In this document: positions 49,565 to 58,559 of the stretch, piece by piece
Numbering within the stretch: the stretch's first letter is position 1
Layout: each line of letters starts with the position of its first letter
DNA from: Lachnospiraceae bacterium UBA3273
GTDB taxonomy: Bacteria > Bacillota > Clostridia > Lachnospirales > Lachnospiraceae
Length of the DNA: 64,000 nucleotides
Assembly (NCBI GenBank): GCA_002362385.1
Contig: DEUB01000043.1
Coordinates: forward strand, 11,461 to 75,460
Reading direction: 5' to 3'
Program-made: the position numbers and the translations under genes
Notes under the pieces: generated by a model
Told to the model about the DNA's origin: nothing
Database searches by the model: none
Seen by the model: the letters and a program-made list of their open reading frames with translations, nothing else

Positions 49565-50254
49565 ATGGAGTTTTTAAAAATTGAAAATTTGTGTAAGGTA
49601 TATGGTTCCGGAGAAAATCAGGTCACTGCCCTGGACGATATTTCCCTTACCGTTGAAAAAGGGGAATTTACCGCCATTATCGGTTCTTCCGGCTCGGGTA
49701 AATCCACTCTTTTACATGCCATTGCCGGCGTGGACACCCCTACCGGCGGTAAAATATATTTAAACGGCCAGGACATCTATGCGGGAAGCAATGAAAAGCT
49801 GGCTATTTTCCGCCGCCGCCAGGTGGGACTGATCTACCAGTTCAACAACCTTATCCCCACCCTGAATGTGGTGGAAAATATTACCCTTCCTATTCTGATG
49901 GATAAACGCAGGGTCAATGAGGAACGGCTCAACGACTTGCTGGATCTGTTGGGATTACAGGATCGGAAAACCCATCTTCCCAACCAGCTCTCCGGCGGCC
50001 AGCAGCAGCGCGTCGCCATCGGCCGGGCTTTAATGAACGCTCCCTCCGTTATGCTGGCGGACGAACCAACAGGCGCCCTGGACAGCCGTAACAGCCAGGA
50101 GATCATCAGGCTGTTAAAAGAAAGCAACGAAAAATATGGACAGACCCTGCTTCTCGTTACCCATGATGAAAACATTGCCCTTCAGGCGGAACGCATCATT
50201 ACCATTGCAGACGGAAAAGTGGTGCGGGATGAAAGGCAGGTGGCCCGCTCATGA
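49565..50254 (+). CDS. ABC exporter ATPase (MacB/BceA type)
   Basis: A 229-residue LolD/MacB-like ATPase. Walker A GSSGSGKSTLLH, Q-loop YQFNNLIPTLNV, signature QLSGGQQQRVAIGRAL, Walker B VMLADEPTGALD and switch TLLLVTHDENIA. It energises the large permease whose start overlaps by 4 bp. Together with the two-component system upstream it resembles peptide-antibiotic resistance modules. Confidence 0.93.
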   Translation: MEFLKIENLCKVYGSGENQVTALDDISLTVEKGEFTAIIGSSGSGKSTLLHAIAGVDTPTGGKIYLNGQDIYAGSNEKLAIFRRRQVGLIYQFNNLIPTLNVVENITLPILMDKRRVNEERLNDLLDLLGLQDRKTHLPNQLSGGQQQRVAIGRALMNAPSVMLADEPTGALDSRNSQEIIRLLKESNEKYGQTLLLVTHDENIALQAERIITIADGKVVRDERQVARS

Positions 50255-52800
50255 ATATTTTCAATAAGGTCGCCCTTCAGGGCTTGAAAAAGAACCGCAC
50301 AAGGACGTTCGTAACGGTCATCGGCGTGGCATTATCCTCCGCCCTGATCACGGCCGTTACCTGCTTTACCGTTTCTCTTCAGGATTATATGATCAACGGC
50401 GCTATTTCCAAATACGGTAACTGGCATGTGGAAATTCCCGACACCAATGTTTCCTTTGTACAGGATCAGGCAGAAAACGGCTCCGTAGCGGAATCCCTTT
50501 ATATTAAAAACATCGGTTACAGTATTTTAGAAGGCGGGCAGAATCCCGATAAACCCTACCTTTTTATCAGCGGATGGAATGAAAAGGCCCTCAATACCCT
50601 TCCCATTCAGCTTCTTTCGGGACGGCTGCCGGAAAATGAAAATGAGGTGGTGGTACCTGCACATATTGACGCCAACGGAGGCGTGCAGATTTCCATAGGA
50701 GACACCCTTACCTTATCTGTGGGGAACCGCATGAAAGGAAATGAAAAGCTCTCCCAGCACGACCCTTATTCCCATGAGGAAGAGGAGCTGATTCCCGCTG
50801 CAGAAAAAACCTATACGGTGGTAGGCATCTGCCAGCGCCCGGCAGTTGAAGAATTTACCGCACCCGGTTATACGCTGATCACAAAAACGGACGCCGTTTT
50901 AGACGACGACAGCCTTACCGCATTTTTTACGCTGGAAAATCCTTACGGGCTGCACTCTTATATTAAGAAATCCCTTCAGGGCACGGATTATATTTTAAAT
51001 AACGACGTACTCAGGTTTATGGGACTTTCCGGGGAACGGTTCATACTCATCCTCCTGTGTTCCATAGGCGTTATTTTGGTTTCCCTGGTTATGCTGGGTT
51101 CCGTATTTTTAATCTATAATTCCTTCAATATCTCCTTAAATGAACGCACCCACCAGTTTGGGATCCTAATGTCCGTGGGAGCAACGGAAAAACAGCTCCG
51201 CCACTCCGTACTGTTTGAAGGTCTTTGTATCGGCGTTCTCGGCATTCCCCTGGGTATCTTAACAGGTATCCCCCTTATAAAAGTCGTGCTGGCTTTTGTA
51301 GAAAATAACTTCAGGAATGTAATGTATGGGGACGTTCCTCTTTCTTTAAAAATATCCGTCCCCGCCCTGGCCGCCGCCGTTTTGGTCAGCATGGTCACGA
51401 TCTTGATCTCTGCCCACATTCCGGCTAAAAAAGCCGCCCGTATGTCCATCATGGAATGTATACGGCAGACCAATGAAATTAAGGTAGAGGCAAAAGCGGT
51501 CAAAACTTCAAAATTTACGGAATTGTTTTACGGTCTTTACGGAATGCTGGCTTTAAAAAACTTTAAAAGAAATAAAAGGCGGTATCGCAGTATTATTTTG
51601 TCCCTTACACTGAGCGTTATCCTGACTATAGGAAGCAGTTCCTTTGTAACTTACTTAAACCAGACTGCAGAATCCAGTTCCCCGGTAGTGGAAGACTATG
51701 ATATCTGTTTCCACAGCCGGGATATAGGGGAAGCAGACCTCTTTTCCCTCTATGATAATATGAAAAATGTAACGGGCGTTACCAAAAGCTCCTACCAGGC
51801 CCTTTGCAGCTATCCCTGCACTTTAAACGTCAGTGATCTGTCGGAGCATTTTCTTGAAGAATGCGGAGAGGCTGTGGGCTATGATCCTATAAAGGATACG
51901 ATAGACATACAGCTGGACGTTCAGTTTGTGGAAGCTTCCGTTTATCAGGACCTTCTTGCAAAGCTGGAGCTTTCCCCGGAGAAATACTCGGGAAAAGGAG
52001 AAAATATGATCATGGCAGGCATGCTGCCGGAAAAATATTACGTACAGGAAGAGCCTATGGAATTTACCATAAGATCGGGATCCGGAAACGACTCCAAAAC
52101 AGTTTTTGCCACCTTTGTGCAGGATTATCCGGACATGCTGCCTTCCGACGCCAATGAATGGATCGGCTATTCCCTCATGCTGATCGCCCCTTATGAGGCA
52201 AAAGAACAATTTGACGCCCTGAACGCAGAGATAAAACCCCCAAAACTGGGTATGACCTTTGAATCGGAAAATCCCGGACAATCTGTGACCGCTATGAAAA
52301 ATATCATTGAAGGCTCCGGTATTACTTCGTATTACAACCTGTATAACGTTTATGGCATCCTTGAGCAAAACCGCAATCTCATATTCGTCGTAAATCTGTT
52401 TTCCATCGTCTTTATCGGGATGATCTCATTGATTGCCGTTGCCAATGTATTTAATACGATCTCTACAAATATCCGGCTCCGCAGACAGGAATTGGCCATG
52501 CTCCGTTCCGTAGGCATGTCCGATCGGGATTTTAATAAAATGATGCGCTTTGAATGCGTTTTGTACGGATCAAAGACCCTGCTCTTTGGACTGCCTCTTG
52601 CCCTGCTCCTTTCCTACCTGATCTACCTGGGTATAAACTGGGGTACTATTGAAGGAAACACTACTTTTGTATTTCCCTGGCGCAGTATGGCAGTCAGCAT
52701 TGCCAGCACATTCCTGATCGTTTTCATTACCATGCTTTACACGACAAGCAAGATCAAAAAAGAAAATATCATCGACGCCCTGCGGGATGAAATGACTTGA
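50251..52800 (+). CDS. ABC exporter permease with two FtsX domains
   Basis: An 849-residue permease. An N-terminal helix starts MNIFNKVALQGLKKNRTRTF. It has a MacB-like extracytoplasmic core (about 45-260) and an FtsX block with three helices (about 265-400). A second helix (about 445) and extracytoplasmic region lead to a C-terminal FtsX block (LRRQELAMLRSVGMSDRDF). Two FtsX units in one chain fit the SalY/VexAC-like full-length exporters rather than the short MacB type. It is likely an antimicrobial-peptide or envelope-stress exporter; the substrate is unknown. Confidence 0.85.
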   Translation: MNIFNKVALQGLKKNRTRTFVTVIGVALSSALITAVTCFTVSLQDYMINGAISKYGNWHVEIPDTNVSFVQDQAENGSVAESLYIKNIGYSILEGGQNPDKPYLFISGWNEKALNTLPIQLLSGRLPENENEVVVPAHIDANGGVQISIGDTLTLSVGNRMKGNEKLSQHDPYSHEEEELIPAAEKTYTVVGICQRPAVEEFTAPGYTLITKTDAVLDDDSLTAFFTLENPYGLHSYIKKSLQGTDYILNNDVLRFMGLSGERFILILLCSIGVILVSLVMLGSVFLIYNSFNISLNERTHQFGILMSVGATEKQLRHSVLFEGLCIGVLGIPLGILTGIPLIKVVLAFVENNFRNVMYGDVPLSLKISVPALAAAVLVSMVTILISAHIPAKKAARMSIMECIRQTNEIKVEAKAVKTSKFTELFYGLYGMLALKNFKRNKRRYRSIILSLTLSVILTIGSSSFVTYLNQTAESSSPVVEDYDICFHSRDIGEADLFSLYDNMKNVTGVTKSSYQALCSYPCTLNVSDLSEHFLEECGEAVGYDPIKDTIDIQLDVQFVEASVYQDLLAKLELSPEKYSGKGENMIMAGMLPEKYYVQEEPMEFTIRSGSGNDSKTVFATFVQDYPDMLPSDANEWIGYSLMLIAPYEAKEQFDALNAEIKPPKLGMTFESENPGQSVTAMKNIIEGSGITSYYNLYNVYGILEQNRNLIFVVNLFSIVFIGMISLIAVANVFNTISTNIRLRRQELAMLRSVGMSDRDFNKMMRFECVLYGSKTLLFGLPLALLLSYLIYLGINWGTIEGNTTFVFPWRSMAVSIASTFLIVFITMLYTTSKIKKENIIDALRDEMT

Positions 52801-52847
52801 TCTTCATAATTTGAACTATACAGATATTTGCTATACAGATAAACCAG

Positions 52848-52885
52848 CGCTCCCGCCATAAGTAACTTTGTTACCTGCGGGAGCG
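52848..52885 (+). terminator. Hairpin after the ABC permease gene
   Basis: A 9-bp GC-rich stem (CGCTCCCGC with GCGGGAGCG) with an inner GTAAC-ttt-GTTAC hairpin. No T-run follows, so termination is uncertain; it may insulate or stabilise RNA ends. Confidence 0.5.
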
Positions 52886-52886
52886 G

Positions 52887-52910
52887 ATTGTCAGAAAGGA
52901 GGCTGACAAT
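52887..52910 (+). promoter_or_regulatory. Ribosome-binding site held in a hairpin loop (GT51 gene)
   Basis: ATTGTCAG (52887-52894) pairs with CTGACAAT (52903-52910), leaving AAAGGAGG as the 8-nt loop; the ATG follows at 52914. The Shine-Dalgarno is displayed in a loop rather than buried, which could tune translation or allow protein or temperature control. Confidence 0.6.
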
Positions 52911-52913
52911 TAT

Positions 52914-53669
52914 ATGAAATACTTCTTAAGATCATTGCGAAAAACCCTTCTTAAGCTATCGGCTCTTTTTCTGGCCGCCCTTTTGCTCCTGACTGCTTTT
53001 TTCGGGGTAAAAGGTTATATGATGTACCGGGACGCAGTCAGTGAAACACCTGTTGCCGAAATCGTCAACGCAGTCCGCAGCCGGGAAAACTTTACTACAT
53101 ATGACGAACTGCCTTCCATCTATATTGACGCCGTTATTTCTGCCGAAGACAAGCGCTTTGAATACCACTTCGGCATTGACCCTTTGGCGATCGGCAGGGC
53201 GGCATGGACCAATATAAAAGCTCTTTCCTTTAAGGAGGGAGGCAGCACCATTACACAGCAGATCGCCAAAAATCTGCTTTTTACGCAGGAAAAACGCTTT
53301 GACCGGAAATTCGCGGAGGTTTTTGCCGCCTTTGCGCTGGAAAAAGAATACAGTAAAGAAGAACTTTTTGAACTATATGTAAATACGATCTACTTCGGCA
53401 GCGGATACTATGGGATCTATGATGCGGCCCAGGGTTATTTTGGTAAGACGCCGTCTGAACTGACAGATTATGAGGCGGTCATGCTGGCAGGTATTCCCAA
53501 TGCTCCTTCCGCTTATTCGCCGGACAATCATATGGACCTTGCCACAAAGAGGATGTCCGTGGTTTTAGAACGGATGACCGACTGCAAAAAAATAACCGGT
53601 CAGGAAGCGGAAGCCATTTTACGGGAGGCGGAAATACAAAGGGCAGCTTTCTTACTGGAATCGCAGTAG
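52914..53669 (+). CDS. Monofunctional peptidoglycan transglycosylase (GT51)
   Basis: A 251-residue membrane-anchored enzyme that polymerises lipid II into glycan strands. N-terminal transmembrane helix at about 13-35. GT51 motifs: AVISAEDKRFEYHFGIDPLA with the catalytic Glu, KEGGSTITQQIAKNLL, and ELYVNTIYFGSGYYGI. It lacks a penicillin-binding transpeptidase domain, so it is the mono-functional (MtgA-like) form. The translation initiation site lies in a hairpin. Confidence 0.9.
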   Translation: MKYFLRSLRKTLLKLSALFLAALLLLTAFFGVKGYMMYRDAVSETPVAEIVNAVRSRENFTTYDELPSIYIDAVISAEDKRFEYHFGIDPLAIGRAAWTNIKALSFKEGGSTITQQIAKNLLFTQEKRFDRKFAEVFAAFALEKEYSKEELFELYVNTIYFGSGYYGIYDAAQGYFGKTPSELTDYEAVMLAGIPNAPSAYSPDNHMDLATKRMSVVLERMTDCKKITGQEAEAILREAEIQRAAFLLESQ

Positions 53670-53801
53670 TCATAAAAGCCGACAAAAGGAAACATTTACT
53701 ATCGGGACTCCTGTCTCCTTAAGTCGTATACTAAAAACAGAGTTTTCGGAAAAAGATTGATTTCGTATTTTTCCGGGAATAAAAACAAGGAGTCGATATA
53801 T

Positions 53802-54764
53802 ATGGAAAAATGTATTCTGGAGCATTATAAAAAAACCGGAACATTTACTTATGCGGGATGCTATACGGATTATTTTTGCTCCCTGCCCGACGATGTTCCC
53901 ACCCTCGGCAGGCTGATATGCAGCCAGGTCATACACCGGGTAACCTTAAAGGAAGGAAACACCAATGCCAACCGGACCCTTTTGTATGGCGATATGGACC
54001 GCTACCCCTGGTACCGGATGCGGTGTGAGGACGATATCCTCTTAACGGCCCCTGCATTAGCTGCAGAGCTATTCCGGCTGGATGAACGGGGCTTTGTAAA
54101 AGACCGGGAGGCAGAGCATAAGATCGTGGTAACCTGCCGCTACGTTTCCGTCCTTATGAGCGCGATATTAAAAGCCAAGGGAATCCCTGCAAGGTGCCGC
54201 GCCGGCTTTGCGCCTTATTTTAAAGAGGGCGTCAGCATGGACCATTGGATCAATCAGTACTATAATGAAAAAGAGGCTCGCTGGATCACTTTTGACGCAG
54301 ACGGCTTTTATGAAGAAGGGGGAATGCCCCTTTCCCAATACGATATACCGGCAGACAGCTTTGACTGGGCCGCTAAAGCCTATCTTGCCGTAAGGAACGG
54401 GGAGACCGACGGAAAACAATATTTATATGCAGACGGATTGGGCACCTGTTCCCTTCCTGCGCTGGTCCGCTATCTGATCTATGACTTTCATGCCCTTATG
54501 AACCAGGAGCTGACCTATACTTTTTTACCGTCCTTCTTAGACGGAAGGCTTGATAAACTGACGGAAGAAGAATTACGGGAATTAGACGCTCTTGCCGCAT
54601 GGCTTTTAGAACCGGACAGATATTTTCATGAACTTTGCGCCTTCTGGGAACGCGAAAGAAAATACAGGATCTTAAACAGCCCCCTTGTAGGGGACTACGA
54701 CCATGGCGCAGAAACAGAAGGGCAGCAGGGTTCTAATCAGGTCCGGAAGTCAAACGCGCGCTAA
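53802..54764 (+). CDS. Transglutaminase-like domain protein
   Basis: A 320-residue cytoplasmic protein with a transglutaminase-like core (about 120-200): the candidate nucleophile is in VTCRYVSVLMSAILKAKGIPARCR, then His in MDHWINQYY, then Asp in WITFDADGF. Cys-His-Asp order as in the fold; the role is unknown. The C-terminal part is charged and helical. AAGGAG precedes the ATG at 53802. It lies 28 bp before the AraC/GyrI gene and is likely co-transcribed. Confidence 0.75.
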   Translation: MEKCILEHYKKTGTFTYAGCYTDYFCSLPDDVPTLGRLICSQVIHRVTLKEGNTNANRTLLYGDMDRYPWYRMRCEDDILLTAPALAAELFRLDERGFVKDREAEHKIVVTCRYVSVLMSAILKAKGIPARCRAGFAPYFKEGVSMDHWINQYYNEKEARWITFDADGFYEEGGMPLSQYDIPADSFDWAAKAYLAVRNGETDGKQYLYADGLGTCSLPALVRYLIYDFHALMNQELTYTFLPSFLDGRLDKLTEEELRELDALAAWLLEPDRYFHELCAFWERERKYRILNSPLVGDYDHGAETEGQQGSNQVRKSNAR

Positions 54765-54792
54765 AGCCGGGAAAAAAACGGAGATATAAAAC

Positions 54793-55650
54793 ATGGACTG
54801 GATCAAAACCGTAGAAACTGCAATCGAATACATTGAAGAAAACATTACCGAAGATCTGACTGTCGGCAAAATCGCTGCAAAGGTGCATACGTCCCCCTTT
54901 TATTTCCAAAAGGGATTTTCCATGCTCTGCGGATATACCGTGGGAGAATACATCCGACTGCGGCGGTTATCCCTTGCCGGCAGCGAATTGCTTTCATCGG
55001 ATATTAAAATTTTAGATCTGGCGGTAAAATACGGCTATGATTCGCCGGACAGTTTTACAAAAGCTTTTACAAGGTTTCATGGGAACACGCCCACAAGCAT
55101 TCGGAAAAACAATGCCTCTTTGAAATCCTTTGCCCCCCTACACATTAAATTATCCCTGGAAGGCGGCACCGTAATGGAGTACCGTATTGAAAAGAAGCGC
55201 TCATTTAAAGTAATGGGCATTTCAAAGATGTTTTCATATGAATCGGCAAATGAAAACATCCCTAAATATTGGGATGAACTGGATATCCCCGGAAAAGCAG
55301 AACCCTTAATGGGAATGTACGGCGTCTGCTTTGATGAGGAAATGGCCGGCAACAGGTTCCGTTACATGATCGCCGATGATTTTTTCCCGGAAACCGCTGC
55401 AGAAAATCATCTGGAGGTATATGAAATTCCCGGCCACACCTGGGCGGTCTTTCCCTGCCTTGGGCCCATGCCCCGGGCCTTGCAGGAGGTAAATAAAAGA
55501 ATTTTTTCACAGTGGCTCCCGGCAAGCCAATATGAGATCAGCGAAGGCTATAATATCGAATATTACAGCAATGCCGCCCATTATGAAAAAGGAACCCAGG
55601 ATCCCGCATACTATACGGAAGTCTGGATTCCCATAAAAGAAAAACCATAA
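54793..55650 (+). CDS. AraC-family regulator with GyrI-like effector domain
   Basis: A 285-residue regulator with an N-terminal double helix-turn-helix of AraC type (DLTVGKIAAKVHTSPFYFQKGF and YGYDSPDSFTKAFTRFHGNTP). A C-terminal GyrI/SOUL-like ligand domain spans about 125-285 (MEYRIEKKRSFKVMGI, PGHTWAVFPCLGPMP). The layout is that of Rob/SoxS-type effector-binding regulators of drug responses. It probably controls itself and the upstream transglutaminase-like gene. Confidence 0.9.
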   Translation: MDWIKTVETAIEYIEENITEDLTVGKIAAKVHTSPFYFQKGFSMLCGYTVGEYIRLRRLSLAGSELLSSDIKILDLAVKYGYDSPDSFTKAFTRFHGNTPTSIRKNNASLKSFAPLHIKLSLEGGTVMEYRIEKKRSFKVMGISKMFSYESANENIPKYWDELDIPGKAEPLMGMYGVCFDEEMAGNRFRYMIADDFFPETAAENHLEVYEIPGHTWAVFPCLGPMPRALQEVNKRIFSQWLPASQYEISEGYNIEYYSNAAHYEKGTQDPAYYTEVWIPIKEKP

Positions 55651-55665
55651 GCTTCCCTTTATATT

Positions 55666-56772
55666 TTACCAATATGAAAAAAGAATTCCGGCAAGAGGCG
55701 ACAATACGATCATTATCATTGAGAATGTAAAGGACTCCATGGAAATAAGCGTGGCCCTCTGTTCTGACGGAAACATATCCTGTAAGATCCTGTTGGTCCT
55801 TACCTGAAGCGCATCATCCCCAAAGGCAGCGGCAAAACCGCCCAACGCCATTATGATATAGGACGAGGAATGCTCCATGAACACTCCTGACAATACAAAG
55901 GCGCCGGTAACTAAAAACACATTTCTATAAGAAAGCTTCTTACATCGGAGTATGGCTTTTGCTCCCAGGATGCCTCCCATTTCCATAAAAAATAAGGCGA
56001 ATCCCAGTCCCCATTCCGGTATGCCTGCCGCCGGCAGTTTTGCCTGAAGAAAAAACAATAATAAAATATCCACTGCCCCTACCAGCGAATTGCAGAACAT
56101 GAGAAAGATCGTCCTTTTTTCGTTCTTTATAAAAGATAAACTGGACAGAAAGCACTGCATGAACTCTTTCCCCATGGAGCGGCTCACATTTTTAAAAGAC
56201 CCCCTATCTTTGCCACACACTTCTGCTTCCCATAACGACGTCAGCACCCATATCTGCACGGCGCACATCAGAATATCTGTGCCGTATGCCGCCCTATGCC
56301 CGATCAACAGTGCAAAGCCTGCGCACAATGTTGATATTCCGCTGCAAAGCCGGTATATAGTCAGCTGGTTCGACGCATATTTTTCATAATATGTTTCCTC
56401 TCCGACAGATTTAAGGGAATCATATGCAAGGGCTTCCCCGGAACCCGAAGAGAAATTGTAACTCATGGCATGAAATGCAATGGATGTGCAAACCATAAAC
56501 AGATTACAGGAAAATATCATGACGATATTTCCCAAGAGCCTTATAATACTGCTTACGATCAGCATCTTTTTTCTTCCGAACAGATCGGCGAGAACGCCGG
56601 AGGGAATTTCAAACAGGATGCTTGTAATGTGAAAAACCGTTTCCGCAAAACCGATCTCCGTAAGGCTGTAGCCTCTTACCGCAAGGATCGCCACCCATGC
56701 CCCGGTCAATGATAAGTTCCCAAGCACGGATGATAAATATAATGTTGATATCTGTCTCTTTATTTTTAACAT
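55666..56772 (-). CDS. MFS transporter
   Basis: A 368-residue polytopic major-facilitator protein with twelve predicted helices. The signature loop GVLADLFGRKKMLIVSSI lies between helices 2 and 3. Sequence is compatible with a drug or small-molecule exporter; substrate unknown. It converges on the AraC/GyrI gene, whose end is 15 bp away, and the two may be functionally related, as regulator genes of this type often sit by drug pumps. Confidence 0.85.
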   Translation of the reverse strand: MLKIKRQISTLYLSSVLGNLSLTGAWVAILAVRGYSLTEIGFAETVFHITSILFEIPSGVLADLFGRKKMLIVSSIIRLLGNIVMIFSCNLFMVCTSIAFHAMSYNFSSGSGEALAYDSLKSVGEETYYEKYASNQLTIYRLCSGISTLCAGFALLIGHRAAYGTDILMCAVQIWVLTSLWEAEVCGKDRGSFKNVSRSMGKEFMQCFLSSLSFIKNEKRTIFLMFCNSLVGAVDILLLFFLQAKLPAAGIPEWGLGFALFFMEMGGILGAKAILRCKKLSYRNVFLVTGAFVLSGVFMEHSSSYIIMALGGFAAAFGDDALQVRTNRILQDMFPSEQRATLISMESFTFSMIMIVLSPLAGILFSYW

Positions 56773-57240
56773 AAAAAAATCTCCTTAACTTTAATTAAAT
56801 ACCCCGATGCAGGCACGGCGCCTGGCTCATTGCCCGCGGGAATAACAGTTAAAGAGATAATGTACTTATTTTATAAGATGTGCCGGATCAGATCCGTCCG
56901 CCGTAAACGGACCGCTTAAACGTCCCTTTTTCTGCAAATCTTCCTGAAAATAAGCGCACTATCCCCATAAAGGGGAAAAGTATAACCTTTTTTCAGTTGA
57001 AGATTCGTCATTTTCCAGAACATAAATTCAGCCTCTGTCCAATATTTCTAAAATTTAACCCATTATACATAAACGCAATAAAAAAGTCAAACATCCGGCA
57101 GCGGCATCCCATGGAATATGCCTTTTATGCTTGAATGTATATAAATTCAATGCTAAATTAATGAACAGAAGCTTTCGAAATATGCTTTTGGTACAATTTG
57201 TTTTTTAACAGTTTATATTTACCGTTATATGCAGATATTT
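56773..57240. other. Intergenic region upstream of the MFS and Cys-rich genes
   Basis: About 470 bp with no gene. It contains GC-rich inverted segments (around 56896-56925, CCGTCCG and CGGACCG near the palindrome CCGTAAACGG) and several AT-rich runs. I see no tRNA, riboswitch consensus or ORF I can support. The ECF-like block starts at 57241. Confidence 0.4.
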
Positions 57241-57291
57241 TTAAATTTTTCCCATAAATTTACCATACTCTATCCGTATTACTAATATCAG
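57241..57291 (+). promoter_or_regulatory. ECF-type promoter block of the Cys-rich/radical-SAM genes
   Basis: CCCATAAA (57251-57258), 16 bp, CGTATT (57275-57280), then CTAATATCAG. This is the second copy of the block upstream of the serpin gene (7137-7191). The conserved parts are the flanks and the two boxes, while the spacer differs. It ends 49 bp before the start of the Cys-rich gene. Confidence 0.6.
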
Positions 57292-57328
57292 AAAAAAAGA
57301 ATTTGAAATTTTTTGGAGGTAAGAGATT

Positions 57329-57856
57329 ATGAAAGGCAAAGACAAATGTAAAGCATTAAAAGAGATCCGCAGACAGATTGCGGAAAAAAACGATATTCCT
57401 TATGTGGTGTCCCAATGCAAATACCAGGGAGACTGTCTGGGAACCTGCCCTAAATGCGAAGCGGAGCTTAGGTATTTGGAAAGAGAACTCGCTATCAGGC
57501 GGGGGATCGGAAAGGCTGCTGCCGTAGCCGGCATTTCCATAAGCGTCTGCGCTTCCCTTACGGCATGTACATCCAAAAACAGTACATCGGATCCCGAATA
57601 TGAAGAACTTGGAGGCGCTGTGGAGATTTACGATCCGGCGGACGAAACAGCTCCCGAAACAGATGTAGAGGAACCGGAAGACGATAAATCCGGCAGCATC
57701 AAAGAATCCGAACAGAAATCTCCGGAAAATGAAGACCCGGAAACAGCCGGAAAAATCGGGGATGAAGAAAAAGAAGAAGGTATTGGCGAAACAAACGAGC
57801 CTCTCGACACGGACGAACTTGCCGGCGACGTTGAGATAGTTCCTGAAAGTGAGTAG
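57329..57856 (+). CDS. Membrane-anchored Cys-rich protein, unknown function
   Basis: A 175-residue protein. The first part (about 1-55) has a four-cysteine motif in SQCKYQGDCLGTCPKCEAEL (C-x5-C-x3-C-x2-C), likely metal- or Fe-S-binding. KAAAVAGISISVCASLTAC follows as a hydrophobic segment with a lipobox-like LTAC; the cysteines lie ahead of it, so they would face the cytoplasm. The rest is an acidic, low-complexity tail outside (EDDKSGSIKESEQK...). I recognise the family as recurrent in Lachnospiraceae beside a radical SAM enzyme, but not its function. The next gene overlaps its stop. Confidence 0.6.
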   Translation: MKGKDKCKALKEIRRQIAEKNDIPYVVSQCKYQGDCLGTCPKCEAELRYLERELAIRRGIGKAAAVAGISISVCASLTACTSKNSTSDPEYEELGGAVEIYDPADETAPETDVEEPEDDKSGSIKESEQKSPENEDPETAGKIGDEEKEEGIGETNEPLDTDELAGDVEIVPESE

Positions 57857-58559
57857 ATTAATTTATATGGACCCAAATTTTCCCACTCTTCCTGTTTTTG
57901 GAATAAAAAGACACCGGATGACCACAGACGGCACAGGTGTAAGTACCCTGGTTGGCGCTTACGGCTGTCCCTTAAAGTGCCGCTATTGCTTAAATCCCCA
58001 TGCCTGGAATCCGGAAACCTTAAAAAAATGCACCAATATGTCCCCGGAAGACCTTTATGAACGGGTAAAGATCGACGCCCTGTATTTCCTGGCAACGGGA
58101 GGCGGGGTTACTTTCGGCGGCGGAGAAGCTCTTTTGCATGTCGATTTTATCCGGCAGTTCCGTAAGGTCTGCGGTCCCGGCTGGACACTTACCGTGGAGA
58201 CCTCTTTAAACGTCCCTTCCGCGCAGCTTGAAAAAGCATTTGATACAGTAAATGATTACATTGTGGATATAAAGGATTTGGAACCTTCCGTTTATGAGGC
58301 CTATACCGGTATGCCCGTCGACAATACCTTGCACAATCTTAAACTTCTTTCAGAAAGCGTATCCCCGGAGCACGTTTATATCCGGGTTCCGGAAATTCCC
58401 GGATATAATACAAAAACCCATATTCGGCAGTCCGTGTCACAGCTCAAAAATATGGGTTTTATAAATATTGAAGTTTTTCCCTATGTGATCCGCCAGGAAA
58501 ATGGCATTCCTAAGCATAATGATACTCTTTCCTCTTCGTTACCAGAAAATATAGAGTGA
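57849..58559 (+). CDS. Radical SAM enzyme of the glycyl-radical-activase-like family
   Basis: A 236-residue radical SAM protein. The cluster motif is YGCPLKCRYCLNP (C-x3-C-x2-C), followed by the GGE-type segment TFGGGEALLH and VETSLNVP. It is short and lacks the extra ferredoxin-like cluster region of PFL-activating enzymes. Its substrate is probably the Cys-rich neighbour or a peptide. It begins inside the end of the preceding gene (GTG at 57849; ATG at 57867 possible), which suggests coupling. The C-terminus overlaps the convergent MATE gene by 50 bp. Confidence 0.7.
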   Translation: MSRLIYMDPNFPTLPVFGIKRHRMTTDGTGVSTLVGAYGCPLKCRYCLNPHAWNPETLKKCTNMSPEDLYERVKIDALYFLATGGGVTFGGGEALLHVDFIRQFRKVCGPGWTLTVETSLNVPSAQLEKAFDTVNDYIVDIKDLEPSVYEAYTGMPVDNTLHNLKLLSESVSPEHVYIRVPEIPGYNTKTHIRQSVSQLKNMGFINIEVFPYVIRQENGIPKHNDTLSSSLPENIE

